64,000 bases of DNA from Mycoplasmataceae bacterium (lineage in GTDB: Bacteria; Bacillota_I; Bacilli_A; Mycoplasmatales; Mycoplasmoidaceae): contig JAITDP010000007.1 in NCBI GenBank assembly GCA_031282505.1, positions 34,747 to 98,746 on the forward strand. Reading direction: 5' to 3'. The stretch's first letter is position 1; each line of letters begins with the position of its first letter. The position numbers and the translations under genes were made by a program. A model generated the notes under the pieces. The model saw only the letters and a list, made by a program, of their open reading frames with translations. It was not told the DNA's origin and searched no databases. This document shows, piece by piece, positions 9,760-20,251 of the stretch.

Positions 9760-10779
9760 ATGATTAATAAGGAAAAATTAATTGAAACATTAATTGCTGA
9801 TTTAGATAAAACTAATAATGAGACTCAAATAATTGAGGTAAGAAATAGTTTTTTAAACAAGCAAATCTCTCCTTTATACAAATCTCTTGTTTCATTATCA
9901 AACGAAGAAAAATCAAAAGCTGGTCAAATCATTAACGAACTTAAAAATGATGTTATTGAAATAACTAACTCATATCTTAAAAAAATGAAAGATGAAGCAG
10001 ATTCAAAACAACATGTTGTTAATTACGATATTTTAATTGATACAAGTGATTTATCACGTGGCGCTTTAAATCCAATTACTTTAATTTTTAAAGATATATT
10101 GTCGTATTTTCAAAGTCTAAATTTTACTATCCAAAGTGGTGAAGAAATTATGGATACAAAGTATAACTTTGATAATTTAAACATTCCAAAAACTCACCCT
10201 ACTCGTGAAACTAGTGAAACTTTTTATACAAAAGATAAAAGTCTTCGTACTCAAAATACTGCTAGTTCTGCAAAATTTATTGATAACAATAGTGATGAAG
10301 AAATAAGAATTGCAAATTTTGGATATGTTTATCGTAATGATGAAGATGATCAAACTCATAGTCACCAATTTAATCAAATTGATTTCATTTGAGTTAAAAA
10401 AGGTTTGAATGTTAAAAATTTAAAATGGGTAATTGATGGTTTTATTAAAAAGATTTTTGGTAATAATACTAAATCCCGATATCGTTTAAGTAATTTCCCT
10501 TTTACTGAACCATCTTTTGAAGTTGATGCTTCTTGTCCTTTTTGTAATGGACATGGTTGCAATAAATGCAAGCAATCTGGGTGAATTGAATTGTTAGGTG
10601 CTGGAATTATGCGTGAAGAAGTTTTGAATGCAGCAAATATTAAAGGAAAGAATGCTATAGCATGCGGCCTTGGTGTTGAAAGAATTGCAATGATTAAATA
10701 TGGAATCAATGATGTTAGGGATTTCTATACTAATGATTTTAGATTTTTAAAACAATTTGTTAATGAAAATATCAAATAG
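9760..10779 (+). CDS. pheS: Phenylalanine-tRNA ligase alpha subunit
   Basis: 339 residues. Class II motif 2 is 'HPTRETSETFY', and 'FNQIDFIWVKKGL' (family 'H.qFhQvEG') follows. 'FPFTEPSFEVD' and the motif 3 region 'GLGVERIAMIKYGI' complete the catalytic core. A compact Cys cluster 'CPFCNGHGCNKCK' sits between 'FEVD' and 'GWIELLGAG' and looks like a small zinc knuckle. pheT is not adjacent; instead a small membrane-protein gene overlaps the 3' end. The N-terminal coiled-coil (residues 1-85) that binds tRNA-Phe is present. Confidence 0.96.
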
Positions 10780-11191
10780 TTCATATACAAAATTAATGTA
10801 TATTGCTAATGCAATTATTAATGCAACAATGATTGTTGGAGCAATAATTTCTTTTGTATTTATAAACTCAACAAATGTTATTATTAATATTTTTGCACTG
10901 TTAGCGACTTATTTTTTTTGCAACATAAATATATATTTACAAAATAAACTTTCAACTGTTATTTTAAGTTTTAAAAATAGTTCGATAATTACAAAAGTTA
11001 CGACTTCATCATTTTTTGGTGTTTCAAAATATACAATCACTTTAATCCCTTTTATTGTTTTGATTGTTTTATATGCAAATAAAATTCCTTATGTTGATAT
11101 TACATCAATTATTTTTAATGTATTTGATTTAATTTTGTTTAATCTAAGCGTAGTTTTTGTTGCCTTGTTATGTAAAAAAAATAAAAATTAA
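10763..11191 (+). CDS. Small hypothetical membrane protein (four TM segments)
   Basis: 142 residues, almost entirely hydrophobic, with about four membrane spans (starting 'LMYIANAIINATMIVGAIIS') and a basic tail 'CKKNKN'. Not recognised. The ATG at 10763 lies inside pheS, 17 bases before its stop, so the two frames overlap and are probably co-transcribed. The stop codon directly abuts the 3' end of the oppositely oriented tRNA-Arg gene. Confidence 0.65.
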   Translation: MKISNSSYTKLMYIANAIINATMIVGAIISFVFINSTNVIINIFALLATYFFCNINIYLQNKLSTVILSFKNSSIITKVTTSSFFGVSKYTITLIPFIVLIVLYANKIPYVDITSIIFNVFDLILFNLSVVFVALLCKKNKN

Positions 11192-11267
11192 TGGCGCGCT
11201 AGGTAGGAGTCGAACCCACAACCTCTTGGTTCGTAGCCAAGTGCTCTATCCATTGAGCTACTAGCGC
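11192..11267 (-). tRNA. tRNA-Arg(ACG)
   Basis: 76 nt with encoded CCA. Acceptor stem GCGCTAG/CTAGCGC; anticodon arm CTTGG-CTACGAA-CCAAG gives anticodon ACG (A34 would be edited to inosine). T-arm GTGGG-TTCGACT-CCTAC. It lies head to tail with tRNA-Cys. Confidence 0.97.
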
Positions 11268-11268
11268 A

Positions 11269-11343
11269 TGGAGGTACTGACTGGATTTGAACCAGCGAAT
11301 ACGAAGGTTGCAGCTTCGGACCTTACCACTTGGCTACAGTACC
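11269..11343 (-). tRNA. tRNA-Cys(GCA)
   Basis: 75 nt with encoded CCA. Acceptor GGTACTG/CAGTACC, discriminator U. Anticodon arm CGAAG-CTGCAAC-CTTCG gives GCA; T-arm GCTGG-TTCAAAT-CCAGT. Located 20 nt downstream of the nrdD stop and one base before tRNA-Arg on the same strand, so the tRNAs may be processed from the nrdD transcript. Confidence 0.97.
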
Positions 11344-11363
11344 ACTATGATTAATTATATTAT

Positions 11364-13358
11364 TTACTTAGATAATAATTTCTTACTATTTTTAATAGTA
11401 TTTTGTGTCATTCTTTTAGCGCAATCCAAGCAATAACGAATGTGGAAATTGAATCCTAAATATGAAATATTTGTTTTTTCATAAGCGTTACGAACAATAC
11501 GTTCAATAATTTCAGCACTTGGGTAATCATCAAACTCAATATATGAAATATGACCAGCATTACATAGTTTATGATAAGGAGCTTCGATTTCTATTTTTTT
11601 AGCGTATGAAATTGGGAAATCAACAGGAACATGGAATGAGTTAGTATAAAACTTCTTTGAAGTTACTCAATCAATATCACCTAAATATTTTTCATCAAGT
11701 TTTGTAAATTTATCACTTAGTCCTTCAGCTGGCGTTGCATAGCAAGAGAAGTTTAGTTTATATTTGTTTTTAAAATCATCAAGGCGACTTCTCAAATGAG
11801 AAACAATTTTAATTCCTAATTTTTGTGAAGTAGCACTTTCACCATGATGTTTTCCTGTCAAAACTTTTAATGTTTCAGCAAGCCCAATAAAACCAATACC
11901 AAATGAACCTTGTTTTAAAATTGGCTCAATTGAATCATTAAGATCTAATTTTTCAGATCCTTTCATAATTTTTTGTCCCGCAACAAAAGGTAAGTCTTTG
12001 ACTTTTAGTTGTTTAACAACACTATAACGGTGCATTAGTTGTTCACGACATTCTTCTATTTTTTCATCAAATAATTTAAAGAATGTTTTTATGTTTCCTT
12101 TTGAATTGATTGCAATTCTGACTAAATTTAATGTAACAGGAAATATATTTCCTCTACCATCTGTACCAGGTTTACCATTGACGTTTGACAAAATATAAGT
12201 ACGGCAACCCATAGTTGCGGGATAAACTCCTTTGTCAAAATATTCTTTATTAAAGTCAGCGTCCATGTTCATGAATGTAGGGTTCATTCTTTGACTAGCT
12301 ACATATGTAGCAATTTTAAATAGGTAATAATATTTATCTTTTGGATCACGGTTGTGTCCTTTTTTAATACGGAAGATAATGTTTGGGAATATTGGTTGTT
12401 CTCCATTTCCCATACCTTTCATATATTCTTCTAATAATGCTTGACACACCATCGCAGCTTCTGGTGTATCGCAAATACCTACATTAATAGAAGAAAAAGG
12501 AACTTGTGCACCAGCACGACTGTGCATAGTGTTTAAGTTATAAATAACTTTTTGCATTGATTGTTTAACTCTTTTAATTAATATTCTTTCAGCAATTTCA
12601 TTGATCTCATTTTTAGGAACATTATGGTTTTCAAGATCTTTTTTAATTTCAATTCTTGTTAAACGAACAAATGGTGCCATGTCATTATCAAAATTAGGAT
12701 GTGCTTGCCCTCCGAACATATCATTTTGTGATGATTGCATTAAAATGCAACTCAAGTCAGCAGCAGTTTCAATTCTTTTAGCAGGATTAATCATACCATA
12801 CCCTGTATTGAATCCTTCAGATAATAATTTATAAGTTGGAAGATGCAAACAATTAACAGTTAAATTGTATGAATCAAGATCATGAATATAGTAGTCACCG
12901 TTTTCATGAGCCTTAGCCATTTTTTGTGGCAATAATTTTCCCAGAACAAATCATTTATTTGCTTCTGACGCTATACGTAGTAACTTAGCAGAGAAATTGT
13001 TACCAACATTTGCATTATCTCTGTCAGTCTCGATGCCAATTTTTTCAATTGTTTTAACAACAGTTAATTTTGTTTCTCTTACACGAGTTCTTTCTTTTCT
13101 ATATTCATCATATTGTTTTGCAAGCAAAGCAAATTTATGTTTTTTTAATGTATTAACTACACAATCTTGAATAGTTTCAACATCCACAATTCCATCAACA
13201 TAGTTGGATTCTAAATATTTAACAACATCATTGGTTACTTTTTTTATTTCGTTATAAGTAATTTTAGCTCCATGATGTTCAGCAGCTGACAAAATTGCAT
13301 CAACTATTTTTAAAGGTTCAAATTTTTTACTTCGACCATCTCTCTTAATAACTTTCAT
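11364..13358 (-). CDS. nrdD: Anaerobic ribonucleoside-triphosphate reductase, lacking the glycyl-radical C-terminus
   Basis: 664 residues. An ATP-cone occupies residues 1-90 ('VIKRDGRSKKFEPLKI'). The NrdD barrel follows with 'YYIHDLDSYNLT', 'SQNDMFGGQAHPNFD', 'ATMGCRTYILSNVNG' and 'RGNIFPVTLNLVR'. The C-terminal part has 'NAGHISYIEFDDY' and then 'IRYCLDCAKR', which looks like the first half of the zinc site. The protein stops about 22 residues later. The second Cys pair and the 'RVCGYLG'-type glycyl-radical loop are not encoded, and tRNA-Cys begins 20 nt beyond. Known: class III reductases need that glycyl radical and the NrdG activase; no nrdG is in the window. The enzyme may be degenerate, or the radical domain may be supplied separately. 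Confidence 0.9.
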
Positions 13359-13367
13359 GTTATTAAT

Positions 13368-13405
13368 ATTATAATCTTAAACTTTTTTTCTCAAAAATCT
13401 ATAAT
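13368..13405. promoter_or_regulatory. Divergent promoters for nrdD (-) and the second BspA-like gene (+)
   Basis: Minus TATAAT 13373-13368, 9 nt before the nrdD ATG; plus TATAAT 13400-13405, 7 nt before the GTG at 13413. The whole intergenic space is 54 bp. Confidence 0.65.
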
Positions 13406-13412
13406 AAATAAC

Positions 13413-15836
13413 GTGAAATGTAAAACTAAACTTTTGGCATTATTGTCATCTCCTATCTTACTTGGGGGGGGCTTAAGTCCTCTTTTATTTTTAAATCAAT
13501 GTGGTAATTCACCAGATGATGACAATAGCCCATCTAATTATGTTGGGGACGATACAGGCAGTGATTGAAAGGGACATACTGACGACACTGTTCTTACAAT
13601 TTCAATAGATAATGACCATGCATCTATAACTAGCGCCTCCTCATATGTAGCTGAAAACCTGATAATTCCTGATTGAATTAAATCCAATGGCAGGGTTTTT
13701 CCGTTGACAAATATAATTGAAGGCGCCTTTTACAATTGTCAACATTTAACTGGAGAACTCATTATTGGTAATAAAGTAACAACTATAGGCCATTCTGCTT
13801 TTTGTAACTGCAGTTTAGACGGTGTTATTATGGGCAATAATGTTTTTAACATATTATCTTCTGTATTTTATGGTTGTGAAAATCTTATAACTTCTTCACC
13901 TTCAAATCAGTATGTTAATAACAAAATATCATGTTCTAATGATGATATATATTATCTTAGGAATGATGATAAATATTACTGTTTTGGATCATATGGAAAT
14001 GTTTGTGATTCAGGTGATGAACCTAGTGGACAATTAACCCTGCTTTCTGGAACCAAGGTCATTTGTGGATGTTCATTTTATAGTTGTGAAAATTTAACTG
14101 GTGTTTTGAATATTCCAAGCAGTGTTATTGGTATTGCAAGTAGGGCTTTTGATACTTGTACAACTCTAAGTGGGGCGTTGAATATTCCTAATGGTGTGAA
14201 GTATATTGGTATGTATTGTTTTAATTTATGTTCTGGATTTAATGGCAATTTGACTATTCCAAGTAGTGTGACGAATATTGATGATGGTGCATTTAATGGG
14301 TGTTATGGTTTGACTGGTGATTTGAATATTCCAAGTAGTGTGACAAATATTGGGAATAGTACATTTGATGGGTGTTGTAGTTTGACTGGTGATTTGACTA
14401 TTCCTAATAGTGTGACCAATATAGGAGAAGGTGCATTTAGAAATTGTGTTGGATTTATTTCTACTGCTTCATATGCTGACAAAAAAATATCATGTAGTAC
14501 TGATAATGTATATTACATTATGAATGGCAATAAATATTATTGTTTGGGAGATTGTAAAAATGTTCTTCCCGATGGCCAAGCTATACCAGCAAATACAGAA
14601 TTAACATTGCGTTCTGGAACTATTCTTATTGGAAAAGCTGCTTTTAGTAGTTGCAGTGAATTAGTTGGAAATTTAAACATTCCAGATACGATTGTAGACA
14701 TTCCATATTATGCATTTTATAGTTGCCAAAATTTAACTGGTACTTTAACTATTCCTAATACTGTGACAAGTATTGGGAATGATGCTTTTTGTGCATGTAA
14801 AAAACTAACTGGAAGTTTAACTATCCATAACAGTGTTGTTGAAATAGGAGATAATTCGTTCAAACAATGTGGATTCACAGGAAATTTGTCTATTGGGAAT
14901 AATGTTAAAAGTATTGGGGAGCATGCGTTTGAGGAGTGTTTTAATTTTATTGGTGATTTGAATATTCCAAGTAGTGTTGTTGAAATAGGAGATAATTCGT
15001 TCACACGATGTGGATTCACAGGAAATTTGTCTATTGGGAATAATGTTAAAAGTATTGGGTGGCATGCATTTGCGGAGTGTTCTAATTTTATTGGTGATTT
15101 GAATATTCCAAGTAGTGTTGTTGAAATAGGAGATAATTCGTTCAAACAATGTGGATTCACAGGAAATTTGTCTATTGGGAATAATGTTAAAAGTATTGGG
15201 GAGCATGCGTTTGAGGAGTGTTCTAATTTTATTGGTGATTTGAATATTCCAAGTAGTGTGACGAATATTGATGGTGGTGCATTTTATAATTGTAGTGGAT
15301 TTATTTCTGCTACTGCATATGCAGACAAAAAAATATCATGTAGTAGTGATAATGTATATTACATTAAAAATGATGAAAATTATTACTGTTTGGGATCAGT
15401 TGAAAATGTTTATGAATCAAGTGACAAACCTAGTGGACAATTAACACTGCTTCCTGAAACCAAGGTCATTTGTGGGGATTCATTTTATAATTGTAGTGAT
15501 TTGACTGGTGATTTGACTATTCCAAGTAGTGTGACGAATATTGGAGAAAATGCATTTAGTGAGTGTGTTGGCATAGCTACAGTTAATATTAGTGGCAGTC
15601 TTGAAGATATTTATCCTTATGCTTTTTATTCTTGTAGTAACCTTTCTCATATAACTTTAACAAATTTTTCTGGGCGACCAAGTTGAAACTGTAATGAAGA
15701 ATGAACGGTTTTTTCAGATGTTAGTGCTTCAGGAACTATAAGCGTTAGCGGTGGCTGAGATGCTAGTGATGCATTAAATTTTTTTATAAATAATTTAGGT
15801 TTGCCAAGTTCAGGTTGAAATGCTAATATTTTATAA
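13413..15836 (+). CDS. BspA-like leucine-rich-repeat lipoprotein with poly-G tract and internal repeats
   Basis: 807 residues. The GTG start gives signal peptide 'KCKTKLLALLSSPILLGGG' and a lipobox-like 'LLFLNQC'. A G8 tract (13464-13471) encodes the three Gly of the signal core and is in frame here. The body has some two dozen LRRs of BspA type ('LNIPSSVTNIGNSTFDGC'). These are interrupted three times by a ~50-residue Cys/Tyr-rich module ('ISCSTDNVYYIMNGNKYYCL'). Three 141-bp tandem copies lie at 14835-15257. The C-terminus 'LPSSGWNANIL' resembles that of the frameshifted paralogue. Inferred: a lipid-anchored surface adhesin, phase-variable by slippage in the G tract and length-variable by repeat recombination. 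Confidence 0.88.
13464..13471. repeat. G8 homopolymer inside the signal peptide coding region
   Basis: Eight consecutive G in a strongly AT-rich chromosome, 52 nt into the gene. The present length keeps the frame ('CTT GGG GGG GGC TTA'). Any change not divisible by three would abolish the protein. Confidence 0.9.
14835..15257. repeat. Three tandem 141-bp repeats in the BspA-like gene
   Basis: Copies start at 14835, 14976 and 15117 (each beginning 'gttgttgaaataggagataa'). They are nearly identical over 141 bp, each encoding 47 residues (two LRR units). The exact multiple of three means gain or loss changes length without breaking the frame. Confidence 0.93.
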
Positions 15837-15837
15837 T
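15832..15837 (+). promoter_or_regulatory. thrS promoter (-10)
   Basis: TATAAT 11 nt before the thrS ATG, overlapping the stop codon of the preceding BspA-like gene. Confidence 0.5.
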
Positions 15838-15848
15838 AATATTACATC

Positions 15849-17600
15849 ATGTTAATTAATAATCGAGATTTAAATAAACTATGTGGTATTTTATTAGCTA
15901 AAAGTATTATTGATTTGTATCCTAACGTTCTAATTGGTTCTTTGCAAATTGGCGATGATATAAACAATGAAATTGGTTATACATATTCTTTTGACCTTGA
16001 TGAAAGATTGAACAATACAACTTTCCAAAAAATTATTAAAGCAATGAAGAAAAACATTGATCGTGCTTACGAAATTAAGTATGAAAAACTTTCTAAATCT
16101 GAAGCTTTAAATTTATTTAAGAATAACAAATATAAACTTGAGTTGATTGAAAGTTGTGAACAAAATGAAATTGAAATTATTAAATTTGGAAACGACTATA
16201 TAGATTTGTGTGAACAGCTTTCTATTACTAAATTATCAGTAATTAAAATTATTGATTTGCTAAATGTTAGTGGTGTTTATTGGAATCACTCTTCAAAAAA
16301 TAAACAATTGCAGGCAATTACTGGTGTTGCATTTGAAACACAAGAATTATACGATCTTTATAAATCAGAAATTAAAGATAAAGAAGAAAGAGATCACAGA
16401 TACATAAACAAAAACATGGATTTATTTTTTGTTAGTGATGATATGGCAGGACCAGGACTTCCGTTTTGGTTGCCTAATGGTGCAGCAATAAAATATGTAA
16501 TTGATGATTTTGTACACAAATTATTAGTTCGTAATGGATACCAATATGTACAAACTCCAGTTTTAGGAAAAAAAGAATTATATGAAACAAGTGGACACTG
16601 ATTTCACTATCGTGAAAATATGTTTGCACCATGTCAAATAGATAATGACATTGAAGTTTTACGACCAATGACTTGTCCTCACCACTTAGTAGTTTATATG
16701 TACAAACCACGTAGTTATAGAGAACTACCATTCCGTGTATTTGAAGATGCTATTTTACACCGTTACGAAAGTTCTGGTTCATTAATTGGAATTGAAAGAG
16801 TTAGACAAATGCGTTTAATTGATACTCACATTGTATGTGCTCTTGATCAAATCAAGGATGCAGTTGGTCGTGCATACAAAGTTATTAATGAAGCAGCAGC
16901 TGCTTTTGGTTTGCCTCCTCAATGAGTTGACTTATCATTGCACGATTCTAACAACAAAGAAAAATTTTTCGAAGGTGAAGAAACATGAAATTTAGCTGAA
17001 AATTTACTTCGTAATTTATTAAATGAAATGGGGATTAAATATAAGGAAGAGATTGGTGAGGCTGCTTTTTATGGACCAAAAATTGATATGCAAATAAAAA
17101 CTGCTCTTGGTCATGTCATAACTGCTTATACCATTCAATTAGACTTTCTATTGCCTGAAAAATTTAAACTTGAATATATTGACCAAGAAGGTAAGAAACA
17201 ACGTCCAGTGCTTGTCCACGCATCTGTCATTGGCACTGTTGAACGTTTCATGTCGATACTTTTAGAAAATAACAAAGGTATCTTTCCATTTTGATTAGCT
17301 CCAATTCAAGTAGAGATTATTACAATTAACAATGATGCACATGGTTCTAAAGCTAATGAAATGAAAGAAATTCTTTTAGAAAATGAAATTAGAGTTCATG
17401 TTGATAATCGCGATGAACGTCTAAGTAAAAAAGTACGTGATGCACAATTAGCACATACGCCATTCTTAATTGTAATTGGAGACAAAGAATCACAATCAAA
17501 CGATGTTAGTTATCGTAGATATGGTCAAGAAGAAACTATTGTTGCTAATGTTAACGAATTTATTGCATTATTAAAACAAGAAAACACTCCTAAGAAATAA
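15849..17600 (+). CDS. thrS: Threonine-tRNA ligase with degenerate editing domain
   Basis: 583 residues. Catalytic core intact: 'MAGPGLPFWLPNGA', motif 2 region 'RPMTCPHHLVVYMYKPRSY', 'FRVFEDAILHRYESSGSL' and 'GTVERFMSIL'. The zinc ligands are Cys in 'TCPHH', His in 'IDTHIV' and His in 'LVHAS'. The C-terminal anticodon domain is present. The N-terminal TGS domain is absent. The editing domain survives only as a scaffold. The HxxxH motif ('HSAAHLLA' in the family) is 'KLCGILLA' here, and the family's 'DLCRGPHV' is 'DLCEQLSI'. Loss of editing in aminoacyl-tRNA synthetases has been described in other mycoplasmas. Expected effect: poor clearance of Ser-tRNA-Thr. Confidence 0.95.
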
Positions 17601-17601
17601 T

Positions 17602-19425
17602 TTACAAATTATTTTTTACTCTAACATATCCTCAATGAATATTTGATTTATTCAAATCTGATAATTCTTGTTCCATACAATTAATAGCTTTGGGAGCATC
17701 GTGGTATTGATTTCCAATTTCAATACTATATGTTTGTAAAAGCATTTCCACTCAAGGATAACATAAGTTATCTTCAGTGTCTTGATCAAAGTCAGTGTAC
17801 TCACTATATAACTCTTCAACTGTTTCTCAAAAATAATCTGCTCCACAATCAATTGCTTGATAACTATAGTCATCTTCTTCACTAACTTTATCATATTGAT
17901 AACCTCAAATGTATTGATCTATTTTAGCTCATGGTGAAACATATAGAACTCAATCAAAGTTATTCATACTATCGTATATGTAATTTCCATCATCATCTGT
18001 TGCCCAAATTTGATTGGGATCATCATATCAATCCAATTGTGTACCATCTTCATCAATATATTTAGGATCGCTGTCGGCTGATCCATCAGTTGTTGCCACA
18101 TGTGTTTGTTGACTATAGTCTAAGTGGTCAAGTAATGTTTTATATGTGAAGTTATAGATGCTGTGTGTTTTACTATCATCTAAATTTGCTGTTCCATCAT
18201 CGTTTGTTTTTATTGATTTGTTATTAATAACAACAGTATCAAGAGCGAATAAGTTATCTTCTGGTGATATTACATGATATGGTGCTAAACTATCATCATA
18301 ATTAGGATTCTCAGGATTTAAATCATCTATGTCAAAAGTGCATGCAAAATTATATCAAGCATCAGACATCATGTTTTCAGATTTTTCTTGTCCGTTCCCT
18401 ATAGATGCAAGCATTGAGTCACCATTGTATGCATACATACCATTAGATGAGTCTTTAACGTCAACATATGTTGCTATTAACATTCCACCATCTGAATTAA
18501 GTAAAGCTTGGTTTGTTCCATAATATGGTGAGAAATAGTCATCATATATGTCTTCATATTCTTTTATACTTCCATCTCCACTTGGATTAACTGCAGGATC
18601 ACCTGACTTACCATTTTTTTCTCATTGTATTAGTAAACTAATATCAAGATTTGTTCTGAAATCATCAGTAAATAATATTTTGTTATTATTTCTTCCATTA
18701 AATCTTGGATCATGGTTTTCACCTTTTCCAGAAATTGATTGAATATAACTTCAATCCAAATCTTCATCTTGATCATTTTCTATTTTTTCGCCTTTATAAG
18801 AAAAAACATAGTTTTGTCCAAAATATGGGATGATAAAGTCAAGGATTGAATAATTAGTTAAGTGTTGATCTAAATAAGACTGTGGAAAAATATCATTTTG
18901 AAAACAATATTCATTAAGTTCTTGAACAATATCATATGTATCACACATTACATCGATGTTAATTTTATCATCTTCGTTGGTATAAACCATATCTGAGTTT
19001 GGATTCCCACTTAAAAGAAATTCTGCGTCATGTCCACATTCAATTGGTTGAAGAATTTTATTTTCATCAAGATATTGTAATTCGTTTGGTGAATCATCTC
19101 CATATGCTTCTTGTTGCATTTGTCCAAAAGCTTTTCAATCTATTTGTGAAAGCCATCCTTCTTTAAGATACCTTAAAGCTTCAGCGTTTGAAGGAACAGC
19201 AATATCATATGATTGTCTAAATTTTGCACGGATATCACTATCACTTTGGAAATACAAAAAATTTACATCATCTTGATATTTTTTAATTAAATCTGTTGAA
19301 AAGTAAGATTCATAATTTGCAAAAACAATTTTATTGTTAGCACTACAACTATTTAAAGAAAATACCGGTATTAGTAAGCAAAGCAACGCAGGAGATACTA
19401 ATAATAATTTTAAACTTCTTTTAAT
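17602..19425 (-). CDS. potD: Spermidine/putrescine ABC transporter substrate-binding lipoprotein, ATT start
   Basis: 607 residues. It opens with a signal peptide starting 'KRSLKLLLVSPALLCLLIPV' and a lipobox 'SLNSC', then 'NKIVFANYESYFSTDLIKKY', the start of a PotD-like periplasmic-type fold. The best start is ATT at 19425: it supplies the basic N-region and lies 8 nt after a perfect AGGAGG (19439-19434). The only nearer alternative (TTG 19386) would begin inside the hydrophobic core. The ATT overlaps the TAA of potC by one base, so translation should be coupled. Last gene of potABCD. Longer than bacterial PotD, with acidic Asp/Asn-rich stretches. Captures polyamines at the membrane surface. 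Confidence 0.82.
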
Positions 19426-20251
19426 ATCTAAATCCTCCTTTCTTTTTTTGTTTTAATTTTATCTGTATTGATTTTTTGATAGAAAGAATTACAGTAGCTA
19501 CTAGTGTAATTAAAATTACAATTGCTCCAAAAGTTATAACTCAAGCTTTAATTCCTTTTCTTGTTGAATAGATTGCAGTACCAATTGTTTGAAATGAACC
19601 ATTAACTAAGTTTGTAATGACAAAGTCATCAAGGCTCATAGAGAAGGCAATTGTGGCTCCGCCAATTATTGCTGGCATTAAATATGGAATGATAACTTTA
19701 AAAAATGTTTTTGTTTTACCATATCCCATATCATAAGCTGCATAAATTATATTTATATTCATTTTTGACATTCTAGGATATATTACAACGATTGCGTATG
19801 GTATACCGAATGATATGTGTGCAAGAATTACAGTGAAGAATCCTAAATCAACTCCTAATGGAATTAATGTAATAGAAAACATTACAAGTAAACTAATTCC
19901 TGTAATTGCATCAGGTGAAACGATTGTTAGATTACTTGCTAATAAAACACTTTGTGTCTGCATTTTTTTTGCTCTTCATATTCCAAAACAAGTAACTGTA
20001 GCTATTATTACAACAACTGGTGTAACAATTAAACCAAGTAGTAAACTATTAATTAATGCAGTGACAAATTGATTGTCAGTAAAAAGTGTTAAGTAATTAA
20101 CAAATGTTGGAACACCAAAATTTGTATCAATGTTTCCACGTGATGATACACCATTAAAACTAATCATTATGATTAATACCAAAGGTATGTATGTAATAAC
20201 TAAGAAAAATAGAATGTATCATTGTTTTACAAAACTTTTAAATTTTTGCAT
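19421..20251 (-). CDS. potC: Spermidine/putrescine ABC transporter permease PotC
   Basis: 276 residues, about six membrane spans. The EAA-loop region 'AAYDMGYGKTKTFFKVIIPY' (family 'AA.DLGA....F..V.lP') contacts the ATPase. 'SFGIPYAIVVIYPRM' and 'FSMSLDDFVIT' are typical of PotC/PotI. It forms the polyamine channel with PotB. The ATG overlaps the potB TAA (TAATG), and its own TAA overlaps the potD ATT. Confidence 0.93.
19434..19439 (-). promoter_or_regulatory. Strong Shine-Dalgarno deciding the potD ATT start
   Basis: AGGAGG on the minus strand, 8 nt upstream of ATT 19425-19423 and inside the end of potC. It is the clearest SD sequence noticed in the window, where most genes have none. Confidence 0.75.

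Noticed and set aside
11344..11363. A frameshifted glycyl-radical segment of nrdD downstream of its stop
   Set aside because: Only 20 nt separate the stop from tRNA-Cys; there is no room.
14717..15206. Long antisense reading frames across the repeats of the second BspA-like gene
   Set aside because: They are mirror images of the 141-bp repeats with no start context or family resemblance; the plus-strand LRR frame explains the sequence.
14835..15257. CRISPR-like regular repeats
   Set aside because: Units are 141 bp, contiguous without spacers, and encode LRRs in frame.
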